Source of the DNA: Micrasema longulum
Taxonomy: Eukaryota > Arthropoda > Insecta > Trichoptera > Brachycentridae
DNA length: 64,000 nucleotides
Reading direction: 5' to 3'
Assembly (NCBI GenBank): GCA_022494885.1
Contig: JAGVSM010000980.1
Span: 1-64,000, forward strand
Program-made: the position numbers and the translations under genes
The notes under the pieces: generated by a model
Database searches by the model: none
Told to the model about the DNA's origin: nothing
What the model saw: only the letters and a program-made list of their open reading frames with translations
Shown here: positions 1-10,274 of the stretch, piece after piece
Position numbering within the stretch: the first letter of the stretch is position 1
Layout: every line of letters starts with the position of its first letter

Positions 1-734
1 ATTACATCGATTTTTAAAATTCGTATTTTAATATTTTTATGGACCGAATTATCGAAATTATTTTATATAATTCTTCTTTATGTAACACTGATTGAAAACT
101 TCGTTAATATCTTTTTTGTAATTTATTTATGTTATTCTAAGAACATTATTTATTAAAATTAAATAATCTATTGAAAGACGTCACTCCCCATTATGTACAC
201 AAGAATTGTTTATTTCGTTTACGTGATGGGAAACGTTTATGTAAATATATGTATTTGATTAATGTAAAAAATTGTACTTATATATTGTATTATATATATA
301 TATATATTATATTGTTATATATATATATTATATTGTATAATATAATTATATATATATATATTATATTATATTATATATATATATATATTATATATATATA
401 TATTATTACTTATACTTATATTGTATTTTAATTTGTTATTAATAAATAAAAAAAATTAAAAACATATCTGATTTTTTATAATTTCATTTGATATGATTCG
501 CTTTTCTGTTTTCTAGATTATGTTTTTAATTTTTTATATTATTTTTTTTTATTATTCAATTTCATTTTTAGACTGTTATTCTTAATACTGTTATTTTACA
601 TTATAATACAATTTTTTCTAATTGACTATAATTTTATTGTATTTTTCCCTAAAAAAACATTAGACAAAAAAAAGAAGATAAAAAGACTATGAAAACATTC
701 CTGTGATGTACTTACATGCTCATACGTTTAATTC
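1..734. other. AT-rich non-coding stretch
   Basis: Very AT-rich sequence with no recognisable gene. It contains the TA microsatellite listed separately. The open frame across the TA tract is a low-complexity Tyr/Ile run and is not a gene. Confidence 0.6.
287..416. repeat. (TA)n microsatellite, interrupted
   Basis: About 130 bp of alternating TA, broken by short TTATAT interruptions. It is likely polymorphic and can extrude cruciforms. No function is implied. Confidence 0.85.
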
Positions 735-872
735 AACCTAGTAGGCACTTTATACACTAGTAACATTCATAATTCTGCCTATGATTGAACATCCATAATT
801 CTCTCATTCTTCCATCTGTCGATTTTCGTGATGTTGATAAAAAATTAGAACAAGGAAAACATTTAAAAAAAC
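735..872 (+). repeat. M repeat fragment
   Basis: Matches the central part of the M family found many times in this window: the block running through CACTTTATACAC, TTCATAATTCTGCC, GAACATCCATAATTC and TTCCATCTGTCGATTTTCG. The terminal parts are missing. Confidence 0.6.
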
Positions 873-1284
873 TGATTCTTCGCATTTCTTTATCACATAT
901 CGCCGAGGAACGTTCGAAAAGATTTGTTCCCAATACCTGTGTTCGATTTAGTTATTGACAGCGCTATTTGTTCTGCGGGAAGGGCGTCTGATTGGTTCCT
1001 GCGGGGAAGTACCTCTAGTCGATGGCTAACCGTAATCGGAACTCTTATCGGCATCCCCTTAGGCAAATGGAACCTCCCACTTCTGTAATAGCCTTTAGCA
1101 AGGTAGGCAACCTAACTTTGGCACGCAGCCGAAGAAAAGTTTGTGGATATTATTATTTATTTATTATTGCATAAATGTACATGCGTATTTATCAACAGGA
1201 CATCGATTATAAACGCTGTCTTCATCGATATAACATAAAATCTATATTTATGTACAAAAATGTGTATATTTGTATGAATTTATC
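873..1284. other. Unassigned stretch, partly GC-richer
   Basis: The part from about 900 to 1135 is visibly less AT-rich than its surroundings. I find no long reading frame and no match to other repeats in the window. Confidence 0.4.
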
Positions 1285-1475
1285 CTTCACAGCTCTCATT
1301 TCATTGGTTGGTTGATATGAACAGGTGACGCAGATCAAAGTAGTGCATTTTTATTAAAATATTTTTTTGTTTATATTCAAGAAACTTTGTTGTACAATTT
1401 AATGCTCTAATTTTTCCCGCGCAAGAAAACATTTTTTTAATCCGATTTCCCGTAGGATTGAAGGTCTTCACTATT
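1285..1475 (-). repeat. E repeat fragment
   Basis: Reverse complement of the left half of the E element at 16060-16478. Shared words include CCCGTAGG, TTAATGCTCTAA and the AGAAAACATTTTTTT block. The terminal inverted repeat is not preserved. Confidence 0.6.
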
Positions 1476-1739
1476 AATTTGGCGATTTTTATTTTTTGCA
1501 TGCGACTCCACTTTGCTTCACATATGGCCACACTGATGATTACCGTCAAATTAATGTCGAACTACGAAATGTCATTTATAAAACTTTTTTTAAAAACGTA
1601 ACAAAACAAATACCTGCGGTTTTTTAAATTTAACCTAATAAGGAAATTTGATGGCTTTTCAATTTTTATTTTATTTGTTAAACGACCAATAAAATAAGTA
1701 AAAAAAAAGAAAATTCGTTAAGATTTTTTAAAGTTTTGT

Positions 1740-2032
1740 ATTTCTGAAATTACTCCGCGTGTTACGTCTCAAGTTCTATTCCGCTTCTTCTCGGTCAGTT
1801 CTGCCGACTTGTCCGTTGACGATAAGTAAACCGGAAATCTTCCACAACTCTCTTATCATTAGTTGATTCATATGAATTAGAGAAGTCGTTCAAAGTAGTC
1901 GTTTTTATTAAAATGATTTTTTCGTTTATTTTCAAAAAACTTTGCCGTATAATTAAATGCTCTAACTTCTACCGCGAGTATGAAAACATTTTTGTACCCA
2001 ATTTCCCGTAAGGCTGAAGTTTCTCATAAAGA
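1740..2032 (-). repeat. E repeat, second copy, nearly full body
   Basis: Minus-strand copy of the E family. It holds the ACTCCGCGTGTTACGTC block, the CCGGAAATCTTCCACA block and the TTTCCCGTAAGGCTGAAG end. With the fragment just before it, it forms a same-orientation pair. Confidence 0.65.
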
Positions 2033-2099
2033 GTTTTGGATAATACTTAAGGGCCCAATAATGATCTAATTGAAAATCATCATGCTTGGTTTCACGTGT

Positions 2100-2360
2100 T
2101 TTATGGATTGTATTTTATAGGAGCTAGGAGCGTCCAAAAACCCTAAAAAGCGCCTAGTTTTAGCTGCCGTCTTTGGATGTACGATATACCAATATGATAT
2201 ATATATATATGTTTTTTTTTAATTGAGAAACAAACGTGCTGATACAAAAAAATGTATTTCCTTCTGACACTCTTTTTTTTAAAAATGGTTATGTTTTAAG
2301 GTACGGACAACGGGAATACGAGACTTCGATTAAGTCTATTTTAATTAGGCAAAATAAAAT
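2100..2360 (+). repeat. K repeat, copy 1
   Basis: Similar to 43025-43200. Both carry AAACCCTAAAAAGCGCCTAG (or one variant base) followed about 150 bp later by an ACGGGA..ACGAGACTT..TCGATT block and TTAGGCA. The nature is unknown. A short TA run lies inside. Confidence 0.45.
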
Positions 2361-2429
2361 TCATTATATTTTACTACTGCAAGAGAAAAATCCAAGAAAG
2401 GTTTATTCTCAATTAGTTTGGGTGTTCTG

Positions 2430-2495
2430 TATTTTTCATTACCCTCTTCCATAGCTCCTATATCCCACCTGCTGAAAAGCCTCTACATAGATGCG
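2430..2495 (+). repeat. SINE-D tail-like fragment
   Basis: Shares CCTCTTCCATAGCTCC, ATATCCC and CACCTGCTGAAAAGCCTC with 22045-22095 and, inverted, with 23490-23560, where it lies next to the SINE-D head. Confidence 0.4.
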
Positions 2496-2795
2496 AGAAA
2501 GTAATAAATAGTTTAACTAAATAACAGTTGGCACTTAATTCAATAATATCAATATATGAAAGCATCCAAAACGCAAATAAATGTATGAAAAATAGTTAAT
2601 AGTGATATTGATTTGTTTAAATATCTCACTTCGTGTATGGCTGCAGGGCTGAGAAAATGGGTAGTATTAGACCGGGAATGACAAAGTGCGAGACAAAACC
2701 GGCAAGAAACGTCCAGAATTAGTGGTAGCCCTGTCTCCCCGGCAAACTTTGAGGTGTCGGGTAATTCTAGACCGGCGACCGGCAGAAAATCCAAA
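2496..2795. other. Unassigned, GC-richer 2640-2795
   Basis: The part from 2640 to 2795 is locally GC-richer, with CCCTGTCTCCCCGGC and CCGGCGACCGGC. A minus-strand frame of about 80 codons is open but unrecognised. It may be a fragment of a coding element. Confidence 0.3.
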
Positions 2796-3227
2796 TTACT
2801 TGCCCGACTCGCATAGATAAGCGAATAAATTAATGTCTTTCCCTAATACCGACTTGCTCATCCAGAGTCGAAACACATTAAAAATTAATCCTGTGATCAC
2901 GAAACCAAAGACGTAACTTAATAATTCAGTTGTGTAAGCAAAGAATTTAGATTTGTTAATCTTATGATTCCTATTATTTATTTTTGCATTAAATATTAGC
3001 AGATAGGCACCCATCAGTATACCATCATTATGAGATTCAGGGTTCCAATAGGGTTCTGATTTTTCCACATATGGTGAGAACTTCTTCGGCATAAAGACAA
3101 TACTTTTACATAGGAAAAAACATATATATATATACATATAGAATCGTGGAAATCCTGCAAGAACCTCAAGCCATAAAGGTTTTTTAAAGAGTCTCAGAGA
3201 TTGATAGCTTATAAATGGCCGACACAA
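2796..3227 (-). CDS. Unrecognised 143-codon open frame
   Basis: One of the longest ATG-started frames in the window. The predicted protein has hydrophobic patches near residues 20-45 and 100-120 but no motif I recognise. No arthropod core promoter or splice context stands out. In sequence this AT-rich, a 143-codon frame can arise by chance or be a decayed element, so this is probably not a gene. Confidence 0.12.
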   Translation of the reverse strand: MCRPFISYQSLRLFKKPLWLEVLAGFPRFYMYIYICFFLCKSIVFMPKKFSPYVEKSEPYWNPESHNDGILMGAYLLIFNAKINNRNHKINKSKFFAYTTELLSYVFGFVITGLIFNVFRLWMSKSVLGKDINLFAYLCESGK

Positions 3228-3354
3228 TGACGTTCATGTTTGAATTTTTTCATTGATTAATTTTAAAAGTTCTTTGTTGTTTTTATTATGTAACTACTTT
3301 CATCTATTTTTTTTTGTTATCGATTTTGTTTATATATAAACATATATACTAGTT

Positions 3355-3695
3355 CTTACCCTCGGCTTCGCTCGCTAGATATAAGGGAGAAATTTGTTTT
3401 ATAGTTTGAACAATATGCCTTTTCGGTATAAAAAGAATCTTGTACCTTATGCCGGTCTTTCAGCTATCGCTATGCAAAAAAATGACGATCCGTTAGTCTA
3501 TGGCGGACGTAGCATCGTAAGGTATTCGGTTTCAATATTAATTCATTTTTCACGAAGAATTTTCTCGAAGGAGTAATGTTTTTTTGGGATAAAAAGTCGT
3601 TTGTGAGACTGGTAACTTTCCAGCTATTCCTACGCAAAAAATCACGTCAATCAGTCTCTTCATTACGATGTGAAATAAGACTTTATTTTAAAAAT
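3355..3695 (+). repeat. LINE 3'-end type repeat (two similar segments)
   Basis: Starts with the CTTCGCTCGC motif seen at many insect retroelement ends. It then carries two diverged versions of a segment: GTATAAAAAGAATCTTG..GCTATCGCTATGCAAAAAA and GGGATAAAAAGTCG..GCTATTCCTACGCAAAAAATC. The second continues with ACGTCAATCAGTC..ACGATGTGAAATAAGAC. This resembles widespread insect non-LTR 3' regions. The family assignment is inferred. Confidence 0.5.
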
Positions 3696-3699
3696 TATT

Positions 3700-4235
3700 C
3701 GTTTGCACATTTCTGGTCTTGCGGGTACAAGAGCAGATCCCAGCAATTCTGCCCGTACGAGGTTTTCCTGTTATTTAAATTATTGAATACCAAAAACACG
3801 TACGATTTTTCCGCGAAGAGAAATTCATCTTTTGTGGCTCCAAGAGCATTCAATATCCTGGATGAAAATATTATGTTTTCTAAAGCGAAAGCCATTTTCA
3901 GTAGAAGTGCACAAGTCCAACGGAAAATACCATTACAGGAGACCGCTGCGAGAAATTGTGTAGATTTATTTACCATTAAGCATGTTGTCCAGATGTTAAT
4001 TAAAATGTAAGTTTATGTAAAAAAAAATATTTTTAGTATTCTTTAATTATATGCATGATTACACTTTTCATTATGTTGTATCCCAACTCAACATAGATTT
4101 CTTGACCTCATAGAGTTCTTGACCTCATAGAATTCTTGACCTCATAGAGTTTTTGACCTCATAGAGTTCTTGACCTCATAGAGTTAGGGATACGTTATTA
4201 TTTTTTTGTTATATGTATCTTTGTATGAATAAAAA
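3700..4235 (+). mobile_element. N repeat copy 1: LINE RT C-terminus and 3' region
   Basis: Homologous to 6955-7790 and, inverted, to 16660-16850. The plus frame reads ..NTYDFSAKRNSSFVAPR then AFNILDENI, resembling the end of non-LTR reverse transcriptases (basic run, SF-APR-W/F-N-LP, then Lys-rich). A 144-codon frame (3576-4010) spans it. The 3' part ends in a five-copy 17-bp tandem repeat (4101-4185) and GAGTTAGGGATACGTT. The LINE assignment is an inference from the protein pattern. Confidence 0.45.
4101..4185. repeat. 17-bp tandem repeat, five copies
   Basis: Five head-to-tail units of CTTGACCTCATAGAGTT with one or two changes (unit 2 has AATT, unit 4 begins TTTG). The related copy near 7730 holds only one such unit (GGTCTCGTGGAGTT), so the array expanded in this copy only. 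Confidence 0.9.
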
Positions 4236-4444
4236 AATAAAAAAACTTTTTATGACAATAAAGACTTGAGTGGAGCGATTTGACCAATCAGAACCCAATA
4301 TTGCGTCACAACGAAAAAATACTGGTCTGGAAAAATTTTACTGTGAGAGAGCCATCTACTTTTAAATCTAACATAATTATAAATACGTCGTTTTAAGAAA
4401 AAAAACATCTTTCGTCGTGATTTGAGATGATTCATATAGATACA

Positions 4445-4800
4445 TTCTCCAGTGTCCGAGTGGATTAAGAATACAGTTATGTGTGTGAAATAGAACTGAA
4501 ATATTAAACGATTGCTTTCGAATCGATTTGTGTTCTCAAATAAAAATCCTGAGTAGGAAAATCACATTCTCCTACCTCGTTTAAGGTCCCGGATTCGATT
4601 CCTGGGAAGATCGACTTGAAATTTTGATTCAAAAGTTCAAAACTGACAAATATTCAAAACTGCAATATTTTTTATGTTCCTGGACTGGCGCCCGAAGCGC
4701 AAGGCTGATAATCTTACTTTCATGGACAAGATGATCAAAATACCGCATTGAGTGTAATATTGGAATACCCTGTGCACTATTGGTGCGACAGATATGATGG
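4445..4800 (+). mobile_element. SINE-A, divergent copy
   Basis: The tail matches SINE-A: CCTGGACTGGCGCCCGAAGC, GGCTGATAATCTTAC, ATGATCAAAATACCGC and CCCTGTGCACTATTGG. A B-box-like GGATTCGATTCC lies at about 4592, and an A-box-like GTCCGAGTGGATTAAG lies about 140 bp upstream. That spacing is too wide for a tRNA, so the head is probably interrupted. Confidence 0.5.
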
Positions 4801-5293
4801 TATTGAGACATTTTCGATAAAATCTCGTAAATGGGGAAAACGCGCATGATAATGTTGATTACAATTACAAGGAAATATCATGACTTTATTAAAAACATTA
4901 ATGTTAATTCGTCTCTTATTGTCCTTACTTCGGACTTTGGATAGGTGACCCAATAGTGAACCGTGAACCTCCCACCGAGACTCTTCTACACGTATCAATA
5001 ATTAAGACTTCGCTCTCGACCTTGAGCCGGGGAAGAGCAGGGCAAGTTAGAGAAAAGAATTGACGAAAATGGTTGCTATTTTTTATTAATTACATCAAAA
5101 TGCGAAATTAATTCACTTAGCATGTGAACTGCTATTCTAATTACTTACCATGCTAAATGTATATAATTTTAAGATTGACAGATATCTTTAGTGTGTTATA
5201 TTAAAAATTTGTCCTGTTTTGTAAATACACAAAATATTATTATTATTTCACACATATTACAACAGAAACATTTTTGTAAACAAATATAAGGAT
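4801..5293. other. No recognisable feature
   Basis: Nothing assignable. Short frames on both strands have no recognisable product. Confidence 0.5.
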
Positions 5294-5560
5294 AGCAAAC
5301 AAACAAACCGTCAGCCCGTTTCCCTTTTAGAGTATACAAAAAGGATAGAACGCCATATTAATCTGTCTTTGCATACTGACCTCGCTATCTCTACATTGAT
5401 GCATCTTTTTATGCACGCACGCCAATTATTTTGACTTTTGACATGTCCATTTTCAAGTATTTGTTGAATTTGGTTGTGTCGTTTTTGGTCTTTCTCAGTT
5501 TCTACATTCATCAACATTCTCGTCTTTAATCCTTTTAGCCATTCTTTCGCTGTCAATTCA
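5294..5560 (-). mobile_element. LINE C-terminal fragment (same family as 11.3 and 53.7 kb)
   Basis: The minus frame 5556-5311 ends in HNQIQQILENGHVKS, RACIKRCINVE, ARSVCKDRLIWRSI and YSKRETG. This matches the C-terminus of the elements at 11325-12150 and 53668-54755 nearly residue for residue. The rest of the reverse transcriptase is missing, as in 5'-truncated LINEs. The following GTTTGTTTGTTT tail is also shared. Confidence 0.8.
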
Positions 5561-5803
5561 CTCTACATGTCAACGTTTTTTAAAAAATGTTCAATGTTTA
5601 TTTCATTTTACTTTCAGTAGTTCGGTTGAGGTTTGCTTTTGAGTTTTTTTTTATTTTTTAACATTATTCTTATTTTTCTTCTAGTCTATGACTTTTGCGA
5701 GTTACTTTTATTGTTTTTTTAATTGGGTTTTGTAAAAAAATCATATTTAATTTCATTATTTTACTAGTGTTTAGTTAAATTATTTTATTACTAAGTATGC
5801 GGA

Positions 5804-6335
5804 GTGCATCTAATCACCACTTCGCCTGTTTATCTGAGAGAGCTCATCCAACCTCTTTCACAGCACGGACTATCTCTTCGTTCTAGTAACGAGAGAACCC
5901 TTTTAATACCCTGTCATCGCTCTAATTTTTTTGCCTCCTCTTTCACAGTAGTAGCCGCTCGATTGTGGAATAATCTACCAACTAATGTTAGAGACGCCCC
6001 TTCTTTATTTACATTTAAGTCGAGATTGAAATGTCACTATCTAAATATTTGAAAATATTTAAATTGTTCCTTTATCCTCTTCTTTCCTTCCCATCCCCTC
6101 TCCTCTCTTCATAGTAAAGTGTTATTTTTTTATACATATATTTATTTTTGTTAATCTTTGCTTTTAATTTTTGTATACAATTGTAAGATTCAATATGTCC
6201 ATGTATTTATAATTTTCTCAAACTGAACGGTTTGGGTAGGTAGGAAGAAATTGCCTTAAGGCAATATGCCCGCCCTTATATGTATATTTATTGTATATGT
6301 ATATAAAGTGTCAATAAATAAAATAAATCACAATA
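5804..6335 (+). mobile_element. LINE J1: RT C-terminus plus 3' UTR
   Basis: Frame 5804-6052 reads ..LRSSNERTLLIPCHRSNFF then AARLWNNLPTNVRDAP and FTFKSRLKCHYL. This is the usual C-terminus of jockey/CR1-type non-LTR reverse transcriptases. Its 3' UTR (AACTGAACGGTTTGGGTAGG, ATGCCCGCCCTTATATG) recurs at 46133-46395. The end is an AATAAA-rich tail. All catalytic RT domains are missing (5' truncation). Confidence 0.8.
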
Positions 6336-6419
6336 GTTTTTTTTTAAATACATGAAAAAATGGCTTTATTTCAACCAGTGCCTGCCTAAATGTTTACGTG
6401 TGTACGAATAATGTAAATA

Positions 6420-6860
6420 AAAGTGAATATTATTATATTGTAAATGTTTTCCCTCTCTGCTGATTTCAAATATTTCAAGATAGGCCATTTCTTTTATTCA
6501 TTCGAATCCCTTGTTCCAGAGTATTGTGACTCTGTTTTTCTCCTCATTGGCAACCCCGTAGCTAGGCTCATAAGCGTCCCTGGCGAGGTTTGAATTTTGC
6601 GCCCTCTAAGACTTTTCTTTCTTGGAAGAGAAAAAGAAAAGAAGGCTGTGGGTCAGCAAAGTTGCGACGGGGGGCACAGGTGCTCTCCATAGCTATCGGT
6701 GTATCTAGCTCTAAACTCAGAGATACAGAGTCGACAGTGTATCTTCGCACTGGCCCAGGAGAACTTATATTCAACTTAACCGTCATACTCGAAGGTATGG
6801 TTTTCATCTTGTGGGCTGGGGAGATTGCACGGCGTCCACCAAGAACCTCCTAATAAATGT
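6420..6860. other. Unassigned GC-richer block
   Basis: Noticeably GC-richer than its surroundings, with CAACCCCGTAGCTAGG and GACGGGGGGCACAGG. Frames of 79-87 codons are open on both strands. I recognise no protein. It could be a repeat fragment or a conserved non-coding element. Confidence 0.3.
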
Positions 6861-6954
6861 ACAAAAAATTACACTTAGAGTGATGCTTCAATATACCCTT
6901 ACTTTCCCATCTGATGAATGTACTGGATATTAGACAAAAAAATATAAATGAATC

Positions 6955-7790
6955 ATTGACACATTTCTGGTCGTGCGGCTAGGAGAGATGATCTCAGCAG
7001 AACGCTCGTACAAGATTTTCTATTCATTTGAATAACTTAAACCCTGTGTGGCTACGATGTCCCATAAGTTTACGTGGAATACAATATTTGATACACCTCT
7101 ATTATTTAAAAAAAAAATTACAACAGGGCTAAATCGCAACATATTTTTTCAGAAAATAGATTAATAAACAGTTTATATACCTGTTAAACTTTTGTTTTTT
7201 AATGGCTGTATTTCAAAATATCTCGTATTTTGCTTATTATAAACACGACATTACAGCTTCGTTTGAAGAGGGATTTGTTAACATAGTCTTTTAAAAGTTA
7301 AAACCGAAAAAACGTACGACTTTTGGTAATACATTTTTTAGCCCTAAGAGTGTTCCACGTCCTGGATTAACATATTAAACTCTCCAAAACGAAAGCCGTC
7401 TTCAGGAGAAATATTCCAAATGGGGTTTTGTCTAAAGGAGGAGACCAAATCAGGATACTGCTGCGAGACATTTCATACATTTATTTATAGTTAGTAATAA
7501 TATATTTACTTTTATTTTTTAAAGATTAAAAATTAATAATAGCATTTTTATGATTTACCAGAACACTTCATTTTGAGGGCTGTTTTTAACGAGTTGTAAA
7601 TAAAATATGGTTCACACATGGTGCTGCGTGTTATCCAAGTGGAGATATAAAATTTATGTCTACGTTATAATCTTTATTTTTGCATTCTTAAATAATATGT
7701 TCGTACGCTCTCACTTTCCATTATGTTGTATTTTGGTCTCGTGGAGTTAGGGATACGTTGTTTTTTTTATGAAATATTTGTAACTTTGTG
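6955..7790 (+). mobile_element. N repeat copy 2 (LINE-like fragment)
   Basis: Shares with 3700-4235 the blocks CACATTTCTGGTCGTGCGG, CGTACAAGATTTTC, ACGTACGACTTTT, GAGTGTTCCACGTCCTGGA, AAACGAAAGCCGTCTTCAG, CATTATGTTGTATTT and GGAGTTAGGGATACGTTG. It has extra sequence at about 7050-7310. Stops and frameshifts interrupt the RT-like reading. Confidence 0.55.
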
Positions 7791-8215
7791 AAACATAAAA
7801 TAAATCAGTATCTTCTTATTGTAATTACCTCTCCCGAACTATGATAATAGGTGAGGAGAAAAAAAATGTTAAAAAATATCGATCATTATTGAAGTAACTA
7901 CAGATGCAATACAATATCCCGATTAATTACTCGAGGATTCTTCTGTTCGCCATTCAGACATCTCCATTAATCCTATTACCTCGGTACTTAAAACGTAAGT
8001 ACTCCTGCCCGATAATTTCCAATCTCAGCCAACCCCCTTTGATGCAATCAAATTATCTCCTAATACCTGCTCACACCTCGCTACTCGAGCAAATTGTCGT
8101 CCGCCCCAGCCAACTCTCGGAGGGACTCGAAAGGTCACTTTGAACTATTTTTACTCTAATATCGCGCCTTTAAGGTTTCAAATTAGTTTATAGAATAATG
8201 AGAAAGCCCGGGGCA
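7791..8215. other. Unassigned stretch, GC-richer 7960-8170
   Basis: The part from 7960 to 8170 is unique within the window and less AT-rich. It includes CCCCCTTTGATGCAATCAAA and TCGTCCGCCCCAGCC. It could be a conserved non-coding element, but nothing proves that. Confidence 0.3.
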
Positions 8216-9021
8216 TTTAATGCAATGGTGAAATATAAGACTTAGGTACTCATGTTTGTAAAATATTGAAGATTACTTCTCCTAAGAGATCGCAAAGTTT
8301 CAAGTTGTTAATTGTTTTGGTCGTTGAAGAAGTTGAAAATGTTGATAATCAATATTCAAGAAAGGAATTAAAATAACTAAAACAATAAAATAGTTTTGTC
8401 GTGGTTTGATTACCATTTGTAATGACTTAGGACTTAGGATATAGAGATTTTGGTATTATTTATGTTTTCATTGTATATTTATCATTAACTTTTAAGACTG
8501 AATAAGCACACATAATAATAAAACTGTAATTACTTTTTAATATTATCATAAAATACATCATTTAATGCCTTAGAACAGGGAAGCTATCCCTAGTTAGGCA
8601 GTTTAGATAAACCACCAGCAAAAATAAAAAATATATTTGTTTACTTTTACTACTAAATTAATTTGTTTAATAAATAATTCATTGTAAATAGCTGTAATAA
8701 ACTGGTAATTTTTTTTTTTGTTTTTTTTAAGTAAATAAAAAAATAACCGGTATACGATACATACCCGGGCGGAATTAAAAGCACAGGTGTATGTGAAATA
8801 GATCTGGAAATACAAATCAGACTGGATTGACTACTCTCAGATTGAAATAATACATTAAAATTATCATATTATTAATAATTATTAATTATGTATGGTACAA
8901 ACCATTAGTAATTTTATATTTAATTTGGCACCAATTTTTTTCAATATTTTTTTTTTAAAGGCATTAAATTTGTGGTCAAAATTTTTACTAAATTTTGGGT
9001 TAAAAGTAATTTTTCTTAACA
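8216..9021. other. AT-rich, no feature seen
   Basis: AT-rich sequence with homopolymer runs. The minus frame near 8603-8815 is a low-complexity Lys/Tyr translation. Confidence 0.5.
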
Positions 9022-9255
9022 ATGTTTGATTATGTCCAAATGCTTGCAGACCGGCTGGATTTCCTCCCTAGGGAGTTGTTCATTTTTAAATTTATTTCAA
9101 CAGGGAGGGAAAATTTTTGAGAAGGGGATATGGAAGTCTAGGCATTTACAGGGCTTATGACCTGTCATTGGCTGGTTTAAGTGGCCACTTTACACGCTGT
9201 GTAACATTCACCATTCTGCCCATGTTTGAACATCGTCAACAGATGAAAGATTTAA
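9022..9255 (+). mobile_element. M repeat, left two-thirds
   Basis: Starts with the M terminal region (AACAATGTTTGATTATGTCC, GACCGGCTGGATTTC, CCCTAGGGAGTTGTTC). It continues through GGAAGTCTAGGCATTTACAG, TTATGACCTGTCATTGGCTG and CACGCTGTGTAACATTCACC. The right end is missing. Confidence 0.75.
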
Positions 9256-9424
9256 GGAAATGTGTTCTATTGCAATGAAAAAACTATATATATTAAACTG
9301 ACGCCCCTCCCTTCATCCTCTCCCTCTTTTTTCAACTATTTCTTCAACACCATAAAATATTTTCATAGCCTAATCAGTGCATATAACGGTTGTTCATTAA
9401 AGTGCATGTGGAGGTTCTATATTT

Positions 9425-9612
9425 TTGTGCATCAACTGTGGTGAAGGTGTTTAGTGGGTTATTTATATTGGTTAAATTGGTGTCCTGGAAAAGAGACGGG
9501 TACGTCTCGAAACCTGTAGATATACCTGAAAAGTCGGTGAGTGGTTATATACAAATATTTAATTACATTAATAAAAATTATCACATTTATGACAACATTC
9601 GAGTTTTTTAGT
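9425..9612 (+). repeat. H repeat with decayed hammerhead-like core
   Basis: Matches the reverse complement of 59760-59895 (GTGGTGAAGG, TAGTGGGTT, TTGGTGTCCTG, GAGACGGGTACGTCTCGAAA, GTCGGTGAGTGGTTA). The hammerhead-like part is 9480-9523. Stem II (GAGACG/CGTCTC) and GAAA are intact, but the first core box is CTGGAAA instead of CTGANGA. Confidence 0.6.
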
Positions 9613-9699
9613 TTAAATTTTTGGCGGAAGCTTATTGTAATTTATAAAAGAAATAAAAAAAACCTTATTATACTCGGGTATTCCGTGAACTCTGTCATC

Positions 9700-9950
9700 C
9701 CAACATTTTTTTGTTTATTCTCAGGATCCTCTTCCTGTCTCCTTCCAAACTCATGACCTGATCACACATTAATCATCATAATATACTTATATTTTTTATT
9801 AATAAGCTTATATGTGCAAGCTCTATCTGCCCACTTAAAAACAGCTGTCATTTGAAAATAAATAATCGTGTGTAGAAATTTTAAAATGAAAGTACAATTT
9901 TAGACAAATTTTTCTTTTGACTTATTTGTTTTTTGGTTAGCTATAACTTT
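9700..9950 (+). repeat. LINE J2 3' UTR fragment
   Basis: Matches 20505-20740: CTCCTTCCAAACTCAT, CCTGAT, CACATT, ATCATCATAATATACTTATA, AAAAACAGCTGTCATTT, TTGTTTTTTGGTTAGCTA. No reading frame is retained. Confidence 0.55.
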
Positions 9951-9953
9951 TAG

Positions 9954-10100
9954 AACCAACGTGCTGATAAGACAAATGCTAGAAGAAGCTAACACCAACT
10001 TGGACTGATTAAAACAAACACAATATCTAGTATTGTAGAATAACTGTTAAAAATAAATGTGTAAGCTTCTAATAGTATGTGTCCTATCAGCAAGTTGGTT
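9954..10100. mobile_element. Short MITE with 37-bp inverted ends
   Basis: The left arm 9954-9990 (AACCAACGTGCTGATAAGAC, then AAATGCTAGAAGAAGCT) pairs with the right arm 10064-10100 (inverse of AACCAACTTGCTGATAGGAC, then ACATACTATTAGAAGCT). There are about six mismatches in 37 bp. The 147-bp unit has no coding capacity. No clear target duplication was found, so the superfamily is unassigned. Confidence 0.7.
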
Positions 10101-10109
10101 TTATAATTT

Positions 10110-10262
10110 GGGCAACAACTATATGGTCAAGGTGTACAGTAAAATTAGCATATTAATGAAATTTACGTCCTGACGAATATACGGGTATGTCTTGAAAACG
10201 GTAGACATAGATACGAGTACGTCGATAAGTGGTTAGGTATAGATATAGGTGTAAATATTTTT
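10110..10262 (+). repeat. H repeat, second copy
   Basis: Carries ACGTCCTGACGAA, ACGGGTATGT, TTGAAAACGGTAGACATAGA and a GTCGATAAGTGGTTAGGTAT block, matching the H family. The first core box CTGACGA (10170-10176) and GAAA are present. Stem II has decayed and stem I has one mismatch in 5 bp. Confidence 0.55.
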
Positions 10263-10274
10263 TCTTCTTTTCCA

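Noticed and set aside
171..431. 86-codon frame over the TA microsatellite
   Set aside because: Low-complexity Ile/Tyr translation of a TA tract, with no codon-like composition.
4101..4185. CRISPR-like array
   Set aside because: Head-to-tail 17-bp units without spacers, in a eukaryotic repeat.
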